The position numbers were made by a program, and so were the translations under genes. A DNA stretch of 64,000 nt, taken from NCBI GenBank assembly GCA_964571195.1, contig CAZNAD010000012.1:3833-67832 (forward strand), written 5' to 3'. Source of the DNA: PALSA-1006 sp964571195 (GTDB lineage: Bacteria; Pseudomonadota; Gammaproteobacteria; Burkholderiales; Gallionellaceae). Under the pieces are notes generated by a model, which saw nothing but the letters and a program-made list of their open reading frames with translations, did not search any database and had not been told where the DNA came from. Shown here piece by piece: positions 42,393 through 50,013 of the stretch; position 1 is the first letter of the stretch, and every line of letters starts with the position of its first letter.

Positions 42393-42931
42393 CCGAACAG
42401 AGCGCCGACTGCCCCTCGCTGTTGCTGGTTGATGACGACGAGACGTTCCGCGCCGTGTTGTCGCGTGCGCTGGAAAAGCGCGGTTTCAGCGTGACACTCG
42501 CCGCAAGCGTCGAACAGGCGCTGCCGCTGGCGCAGGCCAATCCGCCCGAATATGTCGTAGTCGATCTGAAGATGGAGGGAGCTTCCGGCTTGGTGCTGGT
42601 TCAGGCCTTGCACGAGCTGGATGCGGCCACACGTATTGTGGTGCTGACCGGATATGCCAGCATTGCCACTGCGGTGGAAGCGGTCAAACTCGGTGCCACG
42701 CAATATCTGGCCAAGCCCGCCAATGCTGACGAGATCGTCGCCGCCTTCGGCCACCATGCCAGTACCGATGCCGAATTTGAAGCCCAGCCCGCTACGGTGG
42801 AGCGTCTGGAATGGGAACATATCAACCGGGTGTTGCAGGAACAACAGGGCAACATCTCCGCCACCGCGCGCCGCTTGAACATGCACCGGCGCACCTTGCA
42901 GCGCAAGCTGGCAAAACGCCCCGCCGCCTGA
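42389..42931 (+). CDS. regA: RegA/PrrA-type response regulator
   Basis: A 180-aa regulator with a receiver domain (acidic pocket VDDDE, phosphoacceptor D59 in VVVDLKMEG, Lys in AKPAN) and a C-terminal Fis-like helix-turn-helix (WEHINRVLQEQQGNISATARRLNMHRRTLQRKL). RegA-family proteins have just this short receiver-linker-HTH layout and control photosynthesis, carbon fixation and respiratory genes in other proteobacteria. It overlaps the kinase gene by 4 bp. The copper-receptor operon diverges upstream and is a plausible target by position only. Confidence 0.9.
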   Translation: MTEQSADCPSLLLVDDDETFRAVLSRALEKRGFSVTLAASVEQALPLAQANPPEYVVVDLKMEGASGLVLVQALHELDAATRIVVLTGYASIATAVEAVKLGATQYLAKPANADEIVAAFGHHASTDAEFEAQPATVERLEWEHINRVLQEQQGNISATARRLNMHRRTLQRKLAKRPAA

Positions 42932-42937
42932 CGCGCG

Positions 42938-43645
42938 TTAGATTGTGCCGTTCAGATATGCCTGACGTCTGGCTTCGGGAAAGCGTTCGATCGCGTACCG
43001 CAACATCGTGCGCGGCATGATGCGGTAATGCTGTTGCAGGAAAGCCTCTTCCGTTTTTTGATCGCGTTTACCCACCTCGCGCAACATCCAGCCCACCGCT
43101 TTGTGCATCAGGTCGTGCTTGTCGGACAAGAGCTGTTCGGCGAGGCGCAGCGTGTCGGCGAATTCGTTGCGGCGGATGAAATGGAATGTGGCGATGATGG
43201 CGATGCGCCGCTCCCATAAGGATGGCGCAGCCACAAATTCATACAGCACCTGCCTGGGACGCTGCGCGAGAAAATCGCCAACGATGTGCGGCGCGCTCAC
43301 ATCGACCAGATCCCAGTTGTTGATGTGCGCGGTATGGGCGAGATACAAGTCGTAACACGCACGTTTGTGTTCCGCATCGCCGCGTTGATAGGAATCGATC
43401 AACAGCAGCAGCGCGAACAGGCGCTCTTCGTGATAGCCCGATTTCAGCAAGGCTGCCATAACCTTGAGTGGCGTGCCGCGCAAGGTTTTTACCTGCGCAC
43501 GCAAAGTCGGCACTTTGATGCCGAGGAACACATCGCCCGCACCGTATTGTCCCGGTGCGGTCTTGAAGAAACGCTGTGACATCTGCGCGGTGGCCGGATC
43601 GGCGAGCGCGCGCAAGCGGGTTTGAATGGTGTCCAGCGTGATCAT
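42938..43645 (-). CDS. DNA alkylation repair protein (AlkD-like HEAT-repeat family)
   Basis: A 235-aa all-helical protein of the DNA alkylation repair family built from HEAT-like repeats. Typical segments are FLGIKVPTLRAQVK, WDLVDVSAPHIVGDFL and SLWERRIAIIATFHFIRR. Members excise or bind alkylated bases, and the catalytic-type Trp/Asp residues lie in the WDLVD stretch. ATG 43645 follows the stop of the dioxygenase gene by 1 bp, so the two are translationally linked. It is convergent with regA. Confidence 0.87.
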   Translation of the reverse strand: MITLDTIQTRLRALADPATAQMSQRFFKTAPGQYGAGDVFLGIKVPTLRAQVKTLRGTPLKVMAALLKSGYHEERLFALLLLIDSYQRGDAEHKRACYDLYLAHTAHINNWDLVDVSAPHIVGDFLAQRPRQVLYEFVAAPSLWERRIAIIATFHFIRRNEFADTLRLAEQLLSDKHDLMHKAVGWMLREVGKRDQKTEEAFLQQHYRIMPRTMLRYAIERFPEARRQAYLNGTI

Positions 43646-43646
43646 C

Positions 43647-44465
43647 TCAGCCGAACTGATAAGCCGACACCGCTTTGCCCAGCAGCAATTCGTGATAACA
43701 GGTGAGTCCCGCATCGGAGCCTGCCGCACCTGCGACTACCATCAGCGGCAGCAGGTGTTCGCTGCGCGGATGGCAGGCGCGCGCACCGGGTGCTTGTTCC
43801 CATCCGGTCAGCAAACGTTCGCGCTCGGCAGGTTGCGCGCGGATCGCATCACCCAGCCAGGTGTCGAACTGCACCGATGCCTGATTGGCGTCCGCATGCG
43901 GCACGAAGAACTCGCGCAGATTGTGATAACTCAGGCCGCTGCCCACGATCAACACCCCTTCATCGCGCAACGGTGCGAGCGCGTGGCCGAGGGCGAGATG
44001 CCGCGCGGGATCGAGATCGTTGAGCAGCGAAAGTTGCACGATGGGGATATCGGCATCGGGGTAGATCAGTTTGAACGGGATGAACACACCGTGGTCGAGG
44101 CCGCGCTGCTGTTCCTGTGCCGTGTCGAATCCTGCCGCAGCGAGCAGCGCCTGCACCCGCGTGCCGACTTCGGGCGAGCCGCTGGCGGGGTAGGTCAGGC
44201 GATAAGTGTGTTCGGGGAAGCCGTAGTAGTCATACAGCAACGAGTAATTTCCGGCGTTGAGCACCGTGGCTACGGCGCATTCCCAATGGGCGGAAATGAC
44301 CAGCACCGCTTTCGGGCGCGTGCCGACCCGCGCGGGGATGCCGCGCAGAAACGCCGCCATAGCGTCCCACAAGGTCGGCGGAAAACCCGGCATCGGCTCC
44401 ATGAAGAAACACGGGCCACCACCATGCGGGATATAAAACGCGGGTAAACGGGATGAGGTATCCAT
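43647..44465 (-). CDS. LigB-type class III extradiol dioxygenase (YgiD/DODA-like)
   Basis: A 272-aa protein of the 4,5-DOPA extradiol dioxygenase family. Metal-ligand candidates include His in FYIPHGGGP, HWE near residue 60 and the LDHGVFIPF motif (about residue 124), and His in LLVIGSGLSYHNL-like VGSGLSYHNLREF. Bacterial members are zinc-dependent or iron-dependent ring-cleaving enzymes whose natural substrate is mostly unknown. It is the first gene of a two-gene unit with the alkylation repair gene. The 420-bp region upstream holds a dispersed repeat rather than a gene. Confidence 0.86.
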   Translation of the reverse strand: MDTSSRLPAFYIPHGGGPCFFMEPMPGFPPTLWDAMAAFLRGIPARVGTRPKAVLVISAHWECAVATVLNAGNYSLLYDYYGFPEHTYRLTYPASGSPEVGTRVQALLAAAGFDTAQEQQRGLDHGVFIPFKLIYPDADIPIVQLSLLNDLDPARHLALGHALAPLRDEGVLIVGSGLSYHNLREFFVPHADANQASVQFDTWLGDAIRAQPAERERLLTGWEQAPGARACHPRSEHLLPLMVVAGAAGSDAGLTCYHELLLGKAVSAYQFG

Positions 44466-44601
44466 TTCAGTTTTCCCTTCCGGTTAATCGTGTTGTGGGG
44501 GGGCGGGGAATTATACGATGCTTAGGAGGAGAGTTGATTTATGGTCAAGGAGGCACTCCTTGAATAAAAGGCAACTTCGCGGGGTGCGGCCCCGCCCGCC
44601 G

Positions 44602-44812
44602 ATTACTTTCTTTGTGCGGCCAAAGAAAGTAATCAAAGAAATGCCGCCCCGGTTTGCCGCTGCTTCGCAGTTCCCTGCGTTGCTCATCTGGTCAGGCGGC
44701 TGCGGAACTCGCACGATCCGCTACGCGGCCACGTGCTCAAACAGTCCTCGCCGAAATCCCCTGACCAGCCTGCGCTACTCGGCGGCGCACAGGGGAAGGG
44801 AATTCAAAACCG
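44602..44812 (+). repeat. Long dispersed repeat, copy A (left flank of the AT-rich gene)
   Basis: It begins with a perfect 13-bp hairpin (ATTACTTTCTTTG / CAAAGAAAGTAAT). About 180 bp follow, containing CTGGTCAGGCGGCTGCGG and a partner CCCTGACCAG that can pair within the element. The same sequence occurs in opposite orientation at 45700-45897, with a short difference in the middle. The gene-free gap 44466-44885 is otherwise featureless. Confidence 0.85.
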
Positions 44813-44885
44813 CAAACCCTGATGGCGGGCAATGCCCGCCATGCCTGCTTCAGGCGACACGATATAGAGCGCCGTCATCCACGTA

Positions 44886-45599
44886 CTAGCTTATGAAATA
44901 CAATTTCACGTTATTTAGCGTAATGTTAGAAAATTCCAATTTTGCAATTTCACCATACACTCTAATTTTTGATTTTTCTGGTAGTACTCCAAGCTCTTTG
45001 TAGTCGTCCAGCATAACTTCGCAATCAATAAGCCCCATTGTTTTACAGTCTTCGGGCCTTAATAACAAAAATATTTGTCCATTCTCTCTTTTACTCGCAG
45101 AGGCTAGCAGCGAATCCCATTCAACATAAAGGCCCAAATAATTTTTCTTAATATCCTCTCGTTGTAATGGAGGGGCGCTATTTACTGCCTCCCAAATGTC
45201 ATCAAATTTAATGTGGCTTACCCGTATTATCTCCACGGCCTCCTCATTTCTTCTAAGACTTGGTTTGCTTCCTTGAAGATGTACAGATACTTTTGGCTCG
45301 ATTTCGAGAGCGTTTATTAAGGCTGGAGTTGGCTGCTCAATTGACTTGCTTGATGCTTCAGATGATTTGGATGCCGACTCTATAGAAGATGAGTAGATGT
45401 CCAATGATGAAGACTCTCCGAAGAAATCTGCATTTCTATAAAGCGCAATAACTGCACCACCCAGCTCAATAATGAATGCGCCAAATAACCCCTTAAGGTA
45501 AAAATCATCAATAGGAATTTGTTTCGTTATTCCAAGTAAAGTCACAATGGCTGTTAAGCCAAAAATCGTGAGGAAGGTATAAAAAAGATGCCTTTTCAT
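44886..45599 (-). CDS. AT-rich hypothetical membrane protein
   Basis: A protein of about 237 aa of unknown family (start MKRHLFYTFLTIFGLTAIVT at ATG 45599). There are two N-terminal hydrophobic helices (about 5-25 and 35-55), then a Ser-rich stretch (SSSLDIYSSSIESASKSSEA) and a cytosolic mixed alpha/beta region of about 140 residues. Base composition is near 38-40% GC, far below its neighbours, and rare-looking codons are frequent, which suggests recent acquisition. It lies alone between two inverted copies of a long repeat. No transposase, toxin or defence motif was recognised. Confidence 0.6.
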   Translation of the reverse strand: MKRHLFYTFLTIFGLTAIVTLLGITKQIPIDDFYLKGLFGAFIIELGGAVIALYRNADFFGESSSLDIYSSSIESASKSSEASSKSIEQPTPALINALEIEPKVSVHLQGSKPSLRRNEEAVEIIRVSHIKFDDIWEAVNSAPPLQREDIKKNYLGLYVEWDSLLASASKRENGQIFLLLRPEDCKTMGLIDCEVMLDDYKELGVLPEKSKIRVYGEIAKLEFSNITLNNVKLYFIS

Positions 45600-45699
45600 A
45601 TTTGTCCTACATGTTATTGGTTCGCAAGAACGTTGAGATGCCAATGTACCGGAGTAACGATATTTTGACTATGAGCATAACTATTCTTATGAGGATGGA

Positions 45700-45897
45700 G
45701 GTTTTGGGTTTTCTTCCCCTGTACGCCGCCGAGTAGCGCAGGCTGGTCAGGGGATTTCGGCGAGGACTGTTTGAGCGCGAAGCGCGAGTTCCGCAGCCGC
45801 CTGACCAGTCGAGCAACGCAGGGAACTGCGCAGCAGCGGCGCACCGGGGTCGCCTTCTTCTTGGTTACTTCTTCTTGGCGAAGCAAGAAGAAGTAAC
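45700..45897 (-). repeat. Long dispersed repeat, copy B (right flank of the AT-rich gene)
   Basis: The inverse of the element at 44602-44812, with near-identical runs over the CTGGTCAGGCGGCTGCGG and CCGAAATCCCCTGACCAG parts. It ends in its own perfect 14-bp hairpin (GTTACTTCTTCTTG / CAAGAAGAAGTAAC), which has the same shape but a different sequence from that of copy A. Confidence 0.85.
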
Positions 45898-45941
45898 TTG
45901 CTGTCGGGCAACCCCCGACGGTTTTGAAGTTGGTTCTAAAT

Positions 45942-45967
45942 GTTGGGTTACGCTGCGCTAACCCAAC
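45942..45967. repeat. Palindromic repeat GTTGGGTTA...TAACCCAAC
   Basis: A perfect 9-bp inverted repeat around CGCTGCGC. This resembles a palindrome common in proteobacterial intergenic regions. It lies in the 458-bp gene-free stretch between the AT-rich gene and ubiX. Confidence 0.7.
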
Positions 45968-45991
45968 CTACAAAACCAGCGGGCTTCGCCC

Positions 45992-46035
45992 ATCCTTCGA
46001 TACACCGCGCTATGCGCGGCACTCAGGACGAACGG
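45992..46035. repeat. Dispersed repeat family 'CTTCGATAC...AGGACGAACGG', copy 2
   Basis: It has the same flanks as the copy at 36354-36394 but a different central hairpin (CCGCGC TATG CGCGG). Different stems with conserved ends suggest compensatory change. Confidence 0.7.
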
Positions 46036-46057
46036 GCAGAGGGACTCAACGCGAACC

Positions 46058-46657
46058 TCATTCTCCCCACTTCTTCATCAACGTCTGCTCCACCCCAAGA
46101 TGATCAAGCAAACGCGCCACCACAAAATCCACAATCTCCTGCACGCTCTGCGGATGGTTATAGAAGCCCGGATTGGGCGGCATGATGACGGCTCCGGCAT
46201 GGGACAGTTTGAGCATGTTTTCCAGATGAATGGCGGAGAAGGGCATTTCTCTGGGCACTAAGATCAGTGTGCGTTTTTCTTTGAGCATGACATCGGCGGC
46301 GCGGGCGATGAGGTCGTCGCTGATGCCGCTGGCGATCTTGCCGAGTGTGCCCATGGTGCAGGGACATACCACCATCGCATCACCGGGATTGGAGCCGGAG
46401 GCCATCGGTGCGTACCAGTCCTGGATGCCGAACACTTTCAGTTCACCGCTGAATTCGCCGAAACGTTCCGTGAGCATCTGCTGCGCATCCTGCGGGCGGC
46501 TGGGCAGTACCAAATCCATCTCCTGTTTGGCGACGATCTGCGCGGCTTGTGAATAAACGAGGTGTACACGCTGGCCGCTTTGCAGCAAACATTCGAGCAG
46601 GCGCATGCCATAGGGCAGGCCGGAGGCTCCGGTGAACGCTAACGTGATCGTTTTCAT
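46058..46657 (-). CDS. ubiX: Flavin prenyltransferase UbiX
   Basis: A 199-aa enzyme that makes the prenylated FMN cofactor for UbiD decarboxylase in ubiquinone synthesis. The N-terminus ITLAFTGASGLPYGMRLLE is the FMN-binding start. The prenyl-phosphate and flavin region includes VCPCTMGTLGKIASGISDDLIARAADVMLKE and LVPREMPFSAIHLENM. The ATG at 46657 gives the usual length. A 28-bp inverted repeat begins 10 bp upstream of the start, so its promoter must lie inside or beyond the repeat. Confidence 0.95.
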   Translation of the reverse strand: MKTITLAFTGASGLPYGMRLLECLLQSGQRVHLVYSQAAQIVAKQEMDLVLPSRPQDAQQMLTERFGEFSGELKVFGIQDWYAPMASGSNPGDAMVVCPCTMGTLGKIASGISDDLIARAADVMLKEKRTLILVPREMPFSAIHLENMLKLSHAGAVIMPPNPGFYNHPQSVQEIVDFVVARLLDHLGVEQTLMKKWGE

Positions 46658-46667
46658 AAACCCTTTT

Positions 46668-46791
46668 ACCACAGAGACACAGAGACACAGAGAAAGACGG
46701 ACATGAGATTCCAGCGGTCAGGGTGCAGTCGGGTATTAAATCTTGTTTGTTTATGTTTTTGCATTTCTCTGTGTCTCTGTGTCTCTGTGGT
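46668..46791. repeat. Dispersed palindrome with 28-bp perfect arms (CAGAGACA type)
   Basis: Arms at 46668-46695 and 46764-46791 are perfect reverse complements with a 68-nt loop, and each arm is itself a tandem of ACAGAGAC-like units. The right arm runs into the 3' end of the Gx-transporter-like gene and supplies its last codons. Confidence 0.9.
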
Positions 46792-47359
46792 GAGTTGTTT
46801 TTTCATCCATGAACTTCATCGCGATTATTCCATTCACGGTGCCAAATACCAACGCGGCGGCGGCGAAGATGGGCAGCAGGTAGGCGATGCCGCTGTGCGG
46901 GATGAGCCAGAGATAGACTACCAGCATCTGTCCGGCGATGTGGGCGTAGGCGGCGAACACGCTGTGGGTGATGGCACCGAACCAGCGTTGGGGTAAGTGC
47001 ATGCTTAGCGCGAGAGCCGCAAGGCTGCACAGGGCACCGGTGAGGCTGAGGAAGAATCCCGGCGCGAGGAAGTTGCCGAACAGCAGGCTGCCCGCCACCA
47101 CGCGCAACAGCGAGACCCATGCCGCCGCCCGCCAGCCGTAACGTGCCAGCACGATGAGTACGACGATGTTGGCCAGCCCCGGTTTGACGCCGGGCAGAGG
47201 GGAGGGGATGGCGGCTTCCAGCACGGTGAGGCCGAGCGCCACTGCGGCCAGGCGCGCGAGGCGATGGTCTGCGGCGCTGGTGTCGAGGAGAATCGAAGCA
47301 GGTTCTTTCCCTTCCCCCTTCCCCCTTTCCCCAAGATATTTAGTAGTTGAGGCTGTCAT
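46751..47359 (-). CDS. Gx transporter / heptaprenyl-diphosphate synthase component I-like membrane protein
   Basis: A 202-aa membrane protein with about five hydrophobic helices in the Hpre_diP_synt_I/Gx transporter family (AAIPSPLPGVKPGLANIVVLI is the typical segment). Its transported substrate is unknown. The final 15 residues (TTHHRDTETQRNAKT) are encoded by the arm of a dispersed palindrome and are unlikely to be ancestral. It overlaps the NusG-domain-II gene by 20 bp at its start; such pairs are common and are sometimes linked to flavinylation or Rnf-type systems. Confidence 0.82.
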   Translation of the reverse strand: MTASTTKYLGERGKGEGKEPASILLDTSAADHRLARLAAVALGLTVLEAAIPSPLPGVKPGLANIVVLIVLARYGWRAAAWVSLLRVVAGSLLFGNFLAPGFFLSLTGALCSLAALALSMHLPQRWFGAITHSVFAAYAHIAGQMLVVYLWLIPHSGIAYLLPIFAAAALVFGTVNGIIAMKFMDEKTTHHRDTETQRNAKT

Positions 47360-47714
47360 ATTTTTTCTCGCCGCCGGTCAGTTCGACGCTGATCTCGTTG
47401 GGCAGGCAGATGGCGACTTCCCCCGCGTTTTTGAGCCAGCCTTGGCGCACGCAGTATTGGCGCGGGCTGGGGTCGAAAACGATACGCGCCTGACGGTTGC
47501 GGACGGCGACGATGCTGGTGCCGAGCGGGCCGGGCACGCTGACCTCGGTGTCGTGGTTGAGCGGCAGTTCGCGGAACACTTTGCCGCCGCTGCGGATGAC
47601 GGCTTTGTCTGCCGCGCCGCCCTGCCACAGCAGCGTGGCCAGCCAGACGGTGCACAGGCAGCCCGACAATAAGACCAGGCTATCGCCGAGCTTGATGTGG
47701 GCGGGAAGGTGCAC
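47340..47714 (-). CDS. NusG domain II-containing protein
   Basis: A 124-aa protein with one N-terminal hydrophobic helix (VLLSGCLCTVWLATLLW) and a NusG-II-like beta domain (GTSIVAVRNRQARIVFDPSPRQYCVRQGWL...EVAICLPNEISVEL). The reading frame is open much further upstream, but that part overlaps rapZ. GTG 47714, 2 bp after the rapZ stop, is the sensible start. Proteins of this kind are usually periplasmic-facing and often sit next to Gx transporter genes, as here. Function unknown. Confidence 0.78.
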   Translation of the reverse strand: MHLPAHIKLGDSLVLLSGCLCTVWLATLLWQGGAADKAVIRSGGKVFRELPLNHDTEVSVPGPLGTSIVAVRNRQARIVFDPSPRQYCVRQGWLKNAGEVAICLPNEISVELTGGEKKYDSLNY

Positions 47715-47716
47715 GG

Positions 47717-48562
47717 TCAGGCGGGGAGCTTGAGTTCGCGGTGGCGCACGATGACTTGTTGTTCGTCTTTGAAGTGGCGTGCAAGTTTTTCCACGAGGTA
47801 GACCGAGCGGTGTTGTCCGCCGGTGCAGCCGATGGCGACGGTGAGATAGTTGCGGTTGTCGGCGATGAAGCTGGGCAGCCAGTCGGCGACGAAGGTGCGG
47901 ATGTCCTCGTACATCTTCTGTGCGCTGGGTGTGTTGTCCAGAAAGTGGATGACGGGTTCGTCGCGCCCGGTGAGCGGGCGCAGTCTTTCGCTGTAGTGCG
48001 GATTGGGCAGACAGCGCACGTCGAACACCAGGTCGGAATCCAGTGGCACGCCGTATTTGAAGCCGAACGACTGGAACAGCAGGGTCAGGCGCGAGCGGTC
48101 GATCTGGATGAAGTCTTTGATCCACTGGCGCAGCGTATTGGCACCGATGTCGCTGGTGTCGATGTGGTGGCCTATGCCGCCGATCTCGGCCAGCAGTTCG
48201 CGTTCCAGTTGCACGCATTCCGGCAGGGTGCGCTGTTCGTTGCTCAGCGGGTGGCGGCGGCGGGTCTCGGAAAAACGTTTCACCAGTGTGTCGGTCTGCG
48301 CGTCGAGGTATAGCAGATGGACATCCACGCCTTGCTGCTTGAGTTGTTCGATATGCTGCGGCAATTCGCGCATGCTGCCACCGCTGCGCGCGTCTATGCT
48401 GACGGCGCAGCGGGCAAGCCCAGATTGTTGCAGATTGGCGATCAGGGCGGGCAGCAGCGCCACCGGCAGGTTGTCCACGCAGTAGTAGTCGCTGTCCTCC
48501 AGCATCTTGAGTGCCACGCTCTTGCCGGAGCCGGACAGTCCGCTGATCAGGAACAGTCTCAC
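47717..48562 (-). CDS. rapZ: RNase adapter protein RapZ (YvcJ family P-loop protein)
   Basis: A 281-aa nucleotide-binding protein. The N-terminal P-loop is GLSGSGKSVAL (about 7-17). The C-terminal part has the conserved AIGCTGGQHRSVYLVEKLARHF. In enterobacteria RapZ directs RNase E to GlmZ and thus controls glucosamine-6-phosphate synthesis; in betaproteobacteria the role is inferred. Its start overlaps the hprK stop (ATGA). The cluster hprK-ptsN upstream links it to the PTS-Ntr regulatory system. Confidence 0.94.
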   Translation of the reverse strand: MRLFLISGLSGSGKSVALKMLEDSDYYCVDNLPVALLPALIANLQQSGLARCAVSIDARSGGSMRELPQHIEQLKQQGVDVHLLYLDAQTDTLVKRFSETRRRHPLSNEQRTLPECVQLERELLAEIGGIGHHIDTSDIGANTLRQWIKDFIQIDRSRLTLLFQSFGFKYGVPLDSDLVFDVRCLPNPHYSERLRPLTGRDEPVIHFLDNTPSAQKMYEDIRTFVADWLPSFIADNRNYLTVAIGCTGGQHRSVYLVEKLARHFKDEQQVIVRHRELKLPA

Positions 48563-49503
48563 TGGGATTGCTCCAGCATTTGCCGGTCGTGCCGTGCGAT
48601 AAATTCGTCCATGGTGTTGATGCCGCGCATCTGCAACACGAAGTTGCGCGCGGCAGCTTCCACCAGCACCGCGAGGTTGCGTCCGGCCATCACCGGGATG
48701 CTGACGGTGTTGATCTTCACGCCGAGGATGTCCTGAAAGCTGGCATTCAGCGGCAGGCGCTCCATCTTGGACAGGTCGCCACCGGCGGGGCGGTGCAGGT
48801 GCACGATGAGCTTGAGGCTCTTCTTGCGCCGCACGGCAGTCTCGCCGAACATGGTGCGGATATTGAGCACGCCCAAGCCGCGCACTTCGAGAAAGTCGCG
48901 CAGCAGTTCCGGGCAGCGGCCTTCCAGCGTTTCCGGCGAGATGCGGTACAGCTCGGTGATGTCGTCGGCGACGAGGCCGTTGCCGCGCGTGATGAGTTCC
49001 AGCGCCAATTCACTTTTGCCCACGCCGCTGTCGCCGGTGATCATCACCCCCACGCCCAACACATCGAGGAACACGCCGTGGCGGGTGGTGGATTCAGCCA
49101 GTTCTTTGACGATGTAATGGCGCACCATCCACATCAGGTGCACGCTGTTTTGTGGTGAGCGGAACAGCGGTGTGTTGGTGCTGTTGGCAAAGGCGATCAG
49201 TTCCGGCGGCACTTCTTCCACACCGGCCAGAATCACGCACAACGATTCCGATGCCTTTAATTTTGCGAACGCTTCACCCAGTGCAGCGGGGTCGAGGTTG
49301 CGCAGATAGTCCAGTTCAGTGTTGCTGATCACCTGCACCCAGTTGGGGTGGATGAGGTTGAGATGGCCGATCAGGCCTTTGTTGGACGCATTGACGGTCT
49401 CGCTTTCCAATACGCGGTCGGCACCGTCGCTACCCGCTACCCATGTCAATGCAAGGCGCTCTTGTTTGTCCAGAAATAGTTTCTGTATGTAAACGCGCGC
49501 CAC
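48559..49503 (-). CDS. hprK: HPr kinase/phosphorylase
   Basis: A 314-aa bifunctional enzyme that phosphorylates or dephosphorylates HPr on a serine. The N-terminal domain (about 1-125) is followed by the P-loop GDSGVGKSELALELI near residue 155 and the HPrK signature EVRGLGVLNIRTMFG. It couples carbon status to PTS-type signalling; no HPr or EI gene is present in this window. It sits 5 bp downstream of ptsN and overlaps rapZ. Confidence 0.95.
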   Translation of the reverse strand: MARVYIQKLFLDKQERLALTWVAGSDGADRVLESETVNASNKGLIGHLNLIHPNWVQVISNTELDYLRNLDPAALGEAFAKLKASESLCVILAGVEEVPPELIAFANSTNTPLFRSPQNSVHLMWMVRHYIVKELAESTTRHGVFLDVLGVGVMITGDSGVGKSELALELITRGNGLVADDITELYRISPETLEGRCPELLRDFLEVRGLGVLNIRTMFGETAVRRKKSLKLIVHLHRPAGGDLSKMERLPLNASFQDILGVKINTVSIPVMAGRNLAVLVEAAARNFVLQMRGINTMDEFIARHDRQMLEQSQ

Positions 49504-49508
49504 GGTGG

Positions 49509-49964
49509 TTAGCCTTGCCAGTCGGTGAACATCTTGTGGATGGCATCCGGGTCGTTGCTGGTGAGCAGGCGTTCGCGGAAAGACGAGTCGCTGAACATCT
49601 GTGCCAGCTCGCCGAGCAGCTGTAGATGCAGGTCGGTCGCCCGCTCGGGGACGAGCAGGACGAAGATCAGGTTCACCGGGGCACCGTCGGGCGCATCGAA
49701 CGGGATGGGGGTGTCCGTCTTGACGAAAGCGGCCACCGCGTCACGCAGGTTCTTGATACGCCCGTGCGGGATCGCTACGCCCTGTCCCAGTCCGGTCGAG
49801 CCCAGTTTCTCGCGCGCGAACAGGCTGTCGAACACCTGGCTGCGGGCGATCTTCTGCGAATTCTCGAACAACAGCCCGACCCGTTCGAACACCCTCTTTT
49901 TGCTGGCCGATTCGGCATCCAGCAGGATGTTTTCCAGCGGCAGGATTTTGCTAATTAGACTCAT
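49509..49964 (-). CDS. ptsN: PTS IIA-like nitrogen regulatory protein PtsN
   Basis: A 151-aa EIIA-Ntr protein. The phosphorylated histidine is in GVAIPHGRIKNL. Other family segments are MSLISKILPLENILLDAES and VNLIFVLLVPERATDLHLQLLGELAQMF. It regulates potassium transport and other targets by its phosphorylation state. The ATG at 49964 is chosen over a GTG four codons upstream; neither has a good ribosome site. A hairpin (49983-50007) separates it from hpf. Confidence 0.94.
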   Translation of the reverse strand: MSLISKILPLENILLDAESASKKRVFERVGLLFENSQKIARSQVFDSLFAREKLGSTGLGQGVAIPHGRIKNLRDAVAAFVKTDTPIPFDAPDGAPVNLIFVLLVPERATDLHLQLLGELAQMFSDSSFRERLLTSNDPDAIHKMFTDWQG

Positions 49965-49982
49965 CGTGTTTTGCACCGAAAC

Positions 49983-50007
49983 AAAAGGGCGATATCAAAT
50001 CGCCCTT
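49983..50007 (-). terminator. Terminator or attenuator hairpin between hpf and ptsN
   Basis: AAGGGCGAT and ATCGCCCTT form a 9-bp perfect stem with a 5-nt loop. On the minus strand it is followed by TTGTTT. It may reduce read-through from rpoN-hpf into ptsN-hprK-rapZ, or protect the hpf mRNA end. Confidence 0.65.
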
Positions 50008-50013
50008 GGTTCA

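Noticed and set aside
44518..44889. A 123-codon frame over the left long repeat
   Set aside because: It is a translation of the dispersed repeat; a similar peptide arises from the other copy. No ribosome site.
44600..45900. An insertion sequence or defence island around the AT-rich gene
   Set aside because: No transposase, integrase, nuclease or helicase motif is present, and no target-site duplication could be seen.
46668..46791. A CRISPR-like array suggested by the repeated CAGAGACA units
   Set aside because: Units are contiguous without spacers and the two blocks are inverse copies of each other, so it is a palindromic repeat.
47715..48218. A longer reading of the NusG-domain-II protein (292 codons)
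   Set aside because: The added N-terminal part overlaps rapZ in the same strand and is Arg/His/Pro-rich nonsense; GTG 47714 is a better start.
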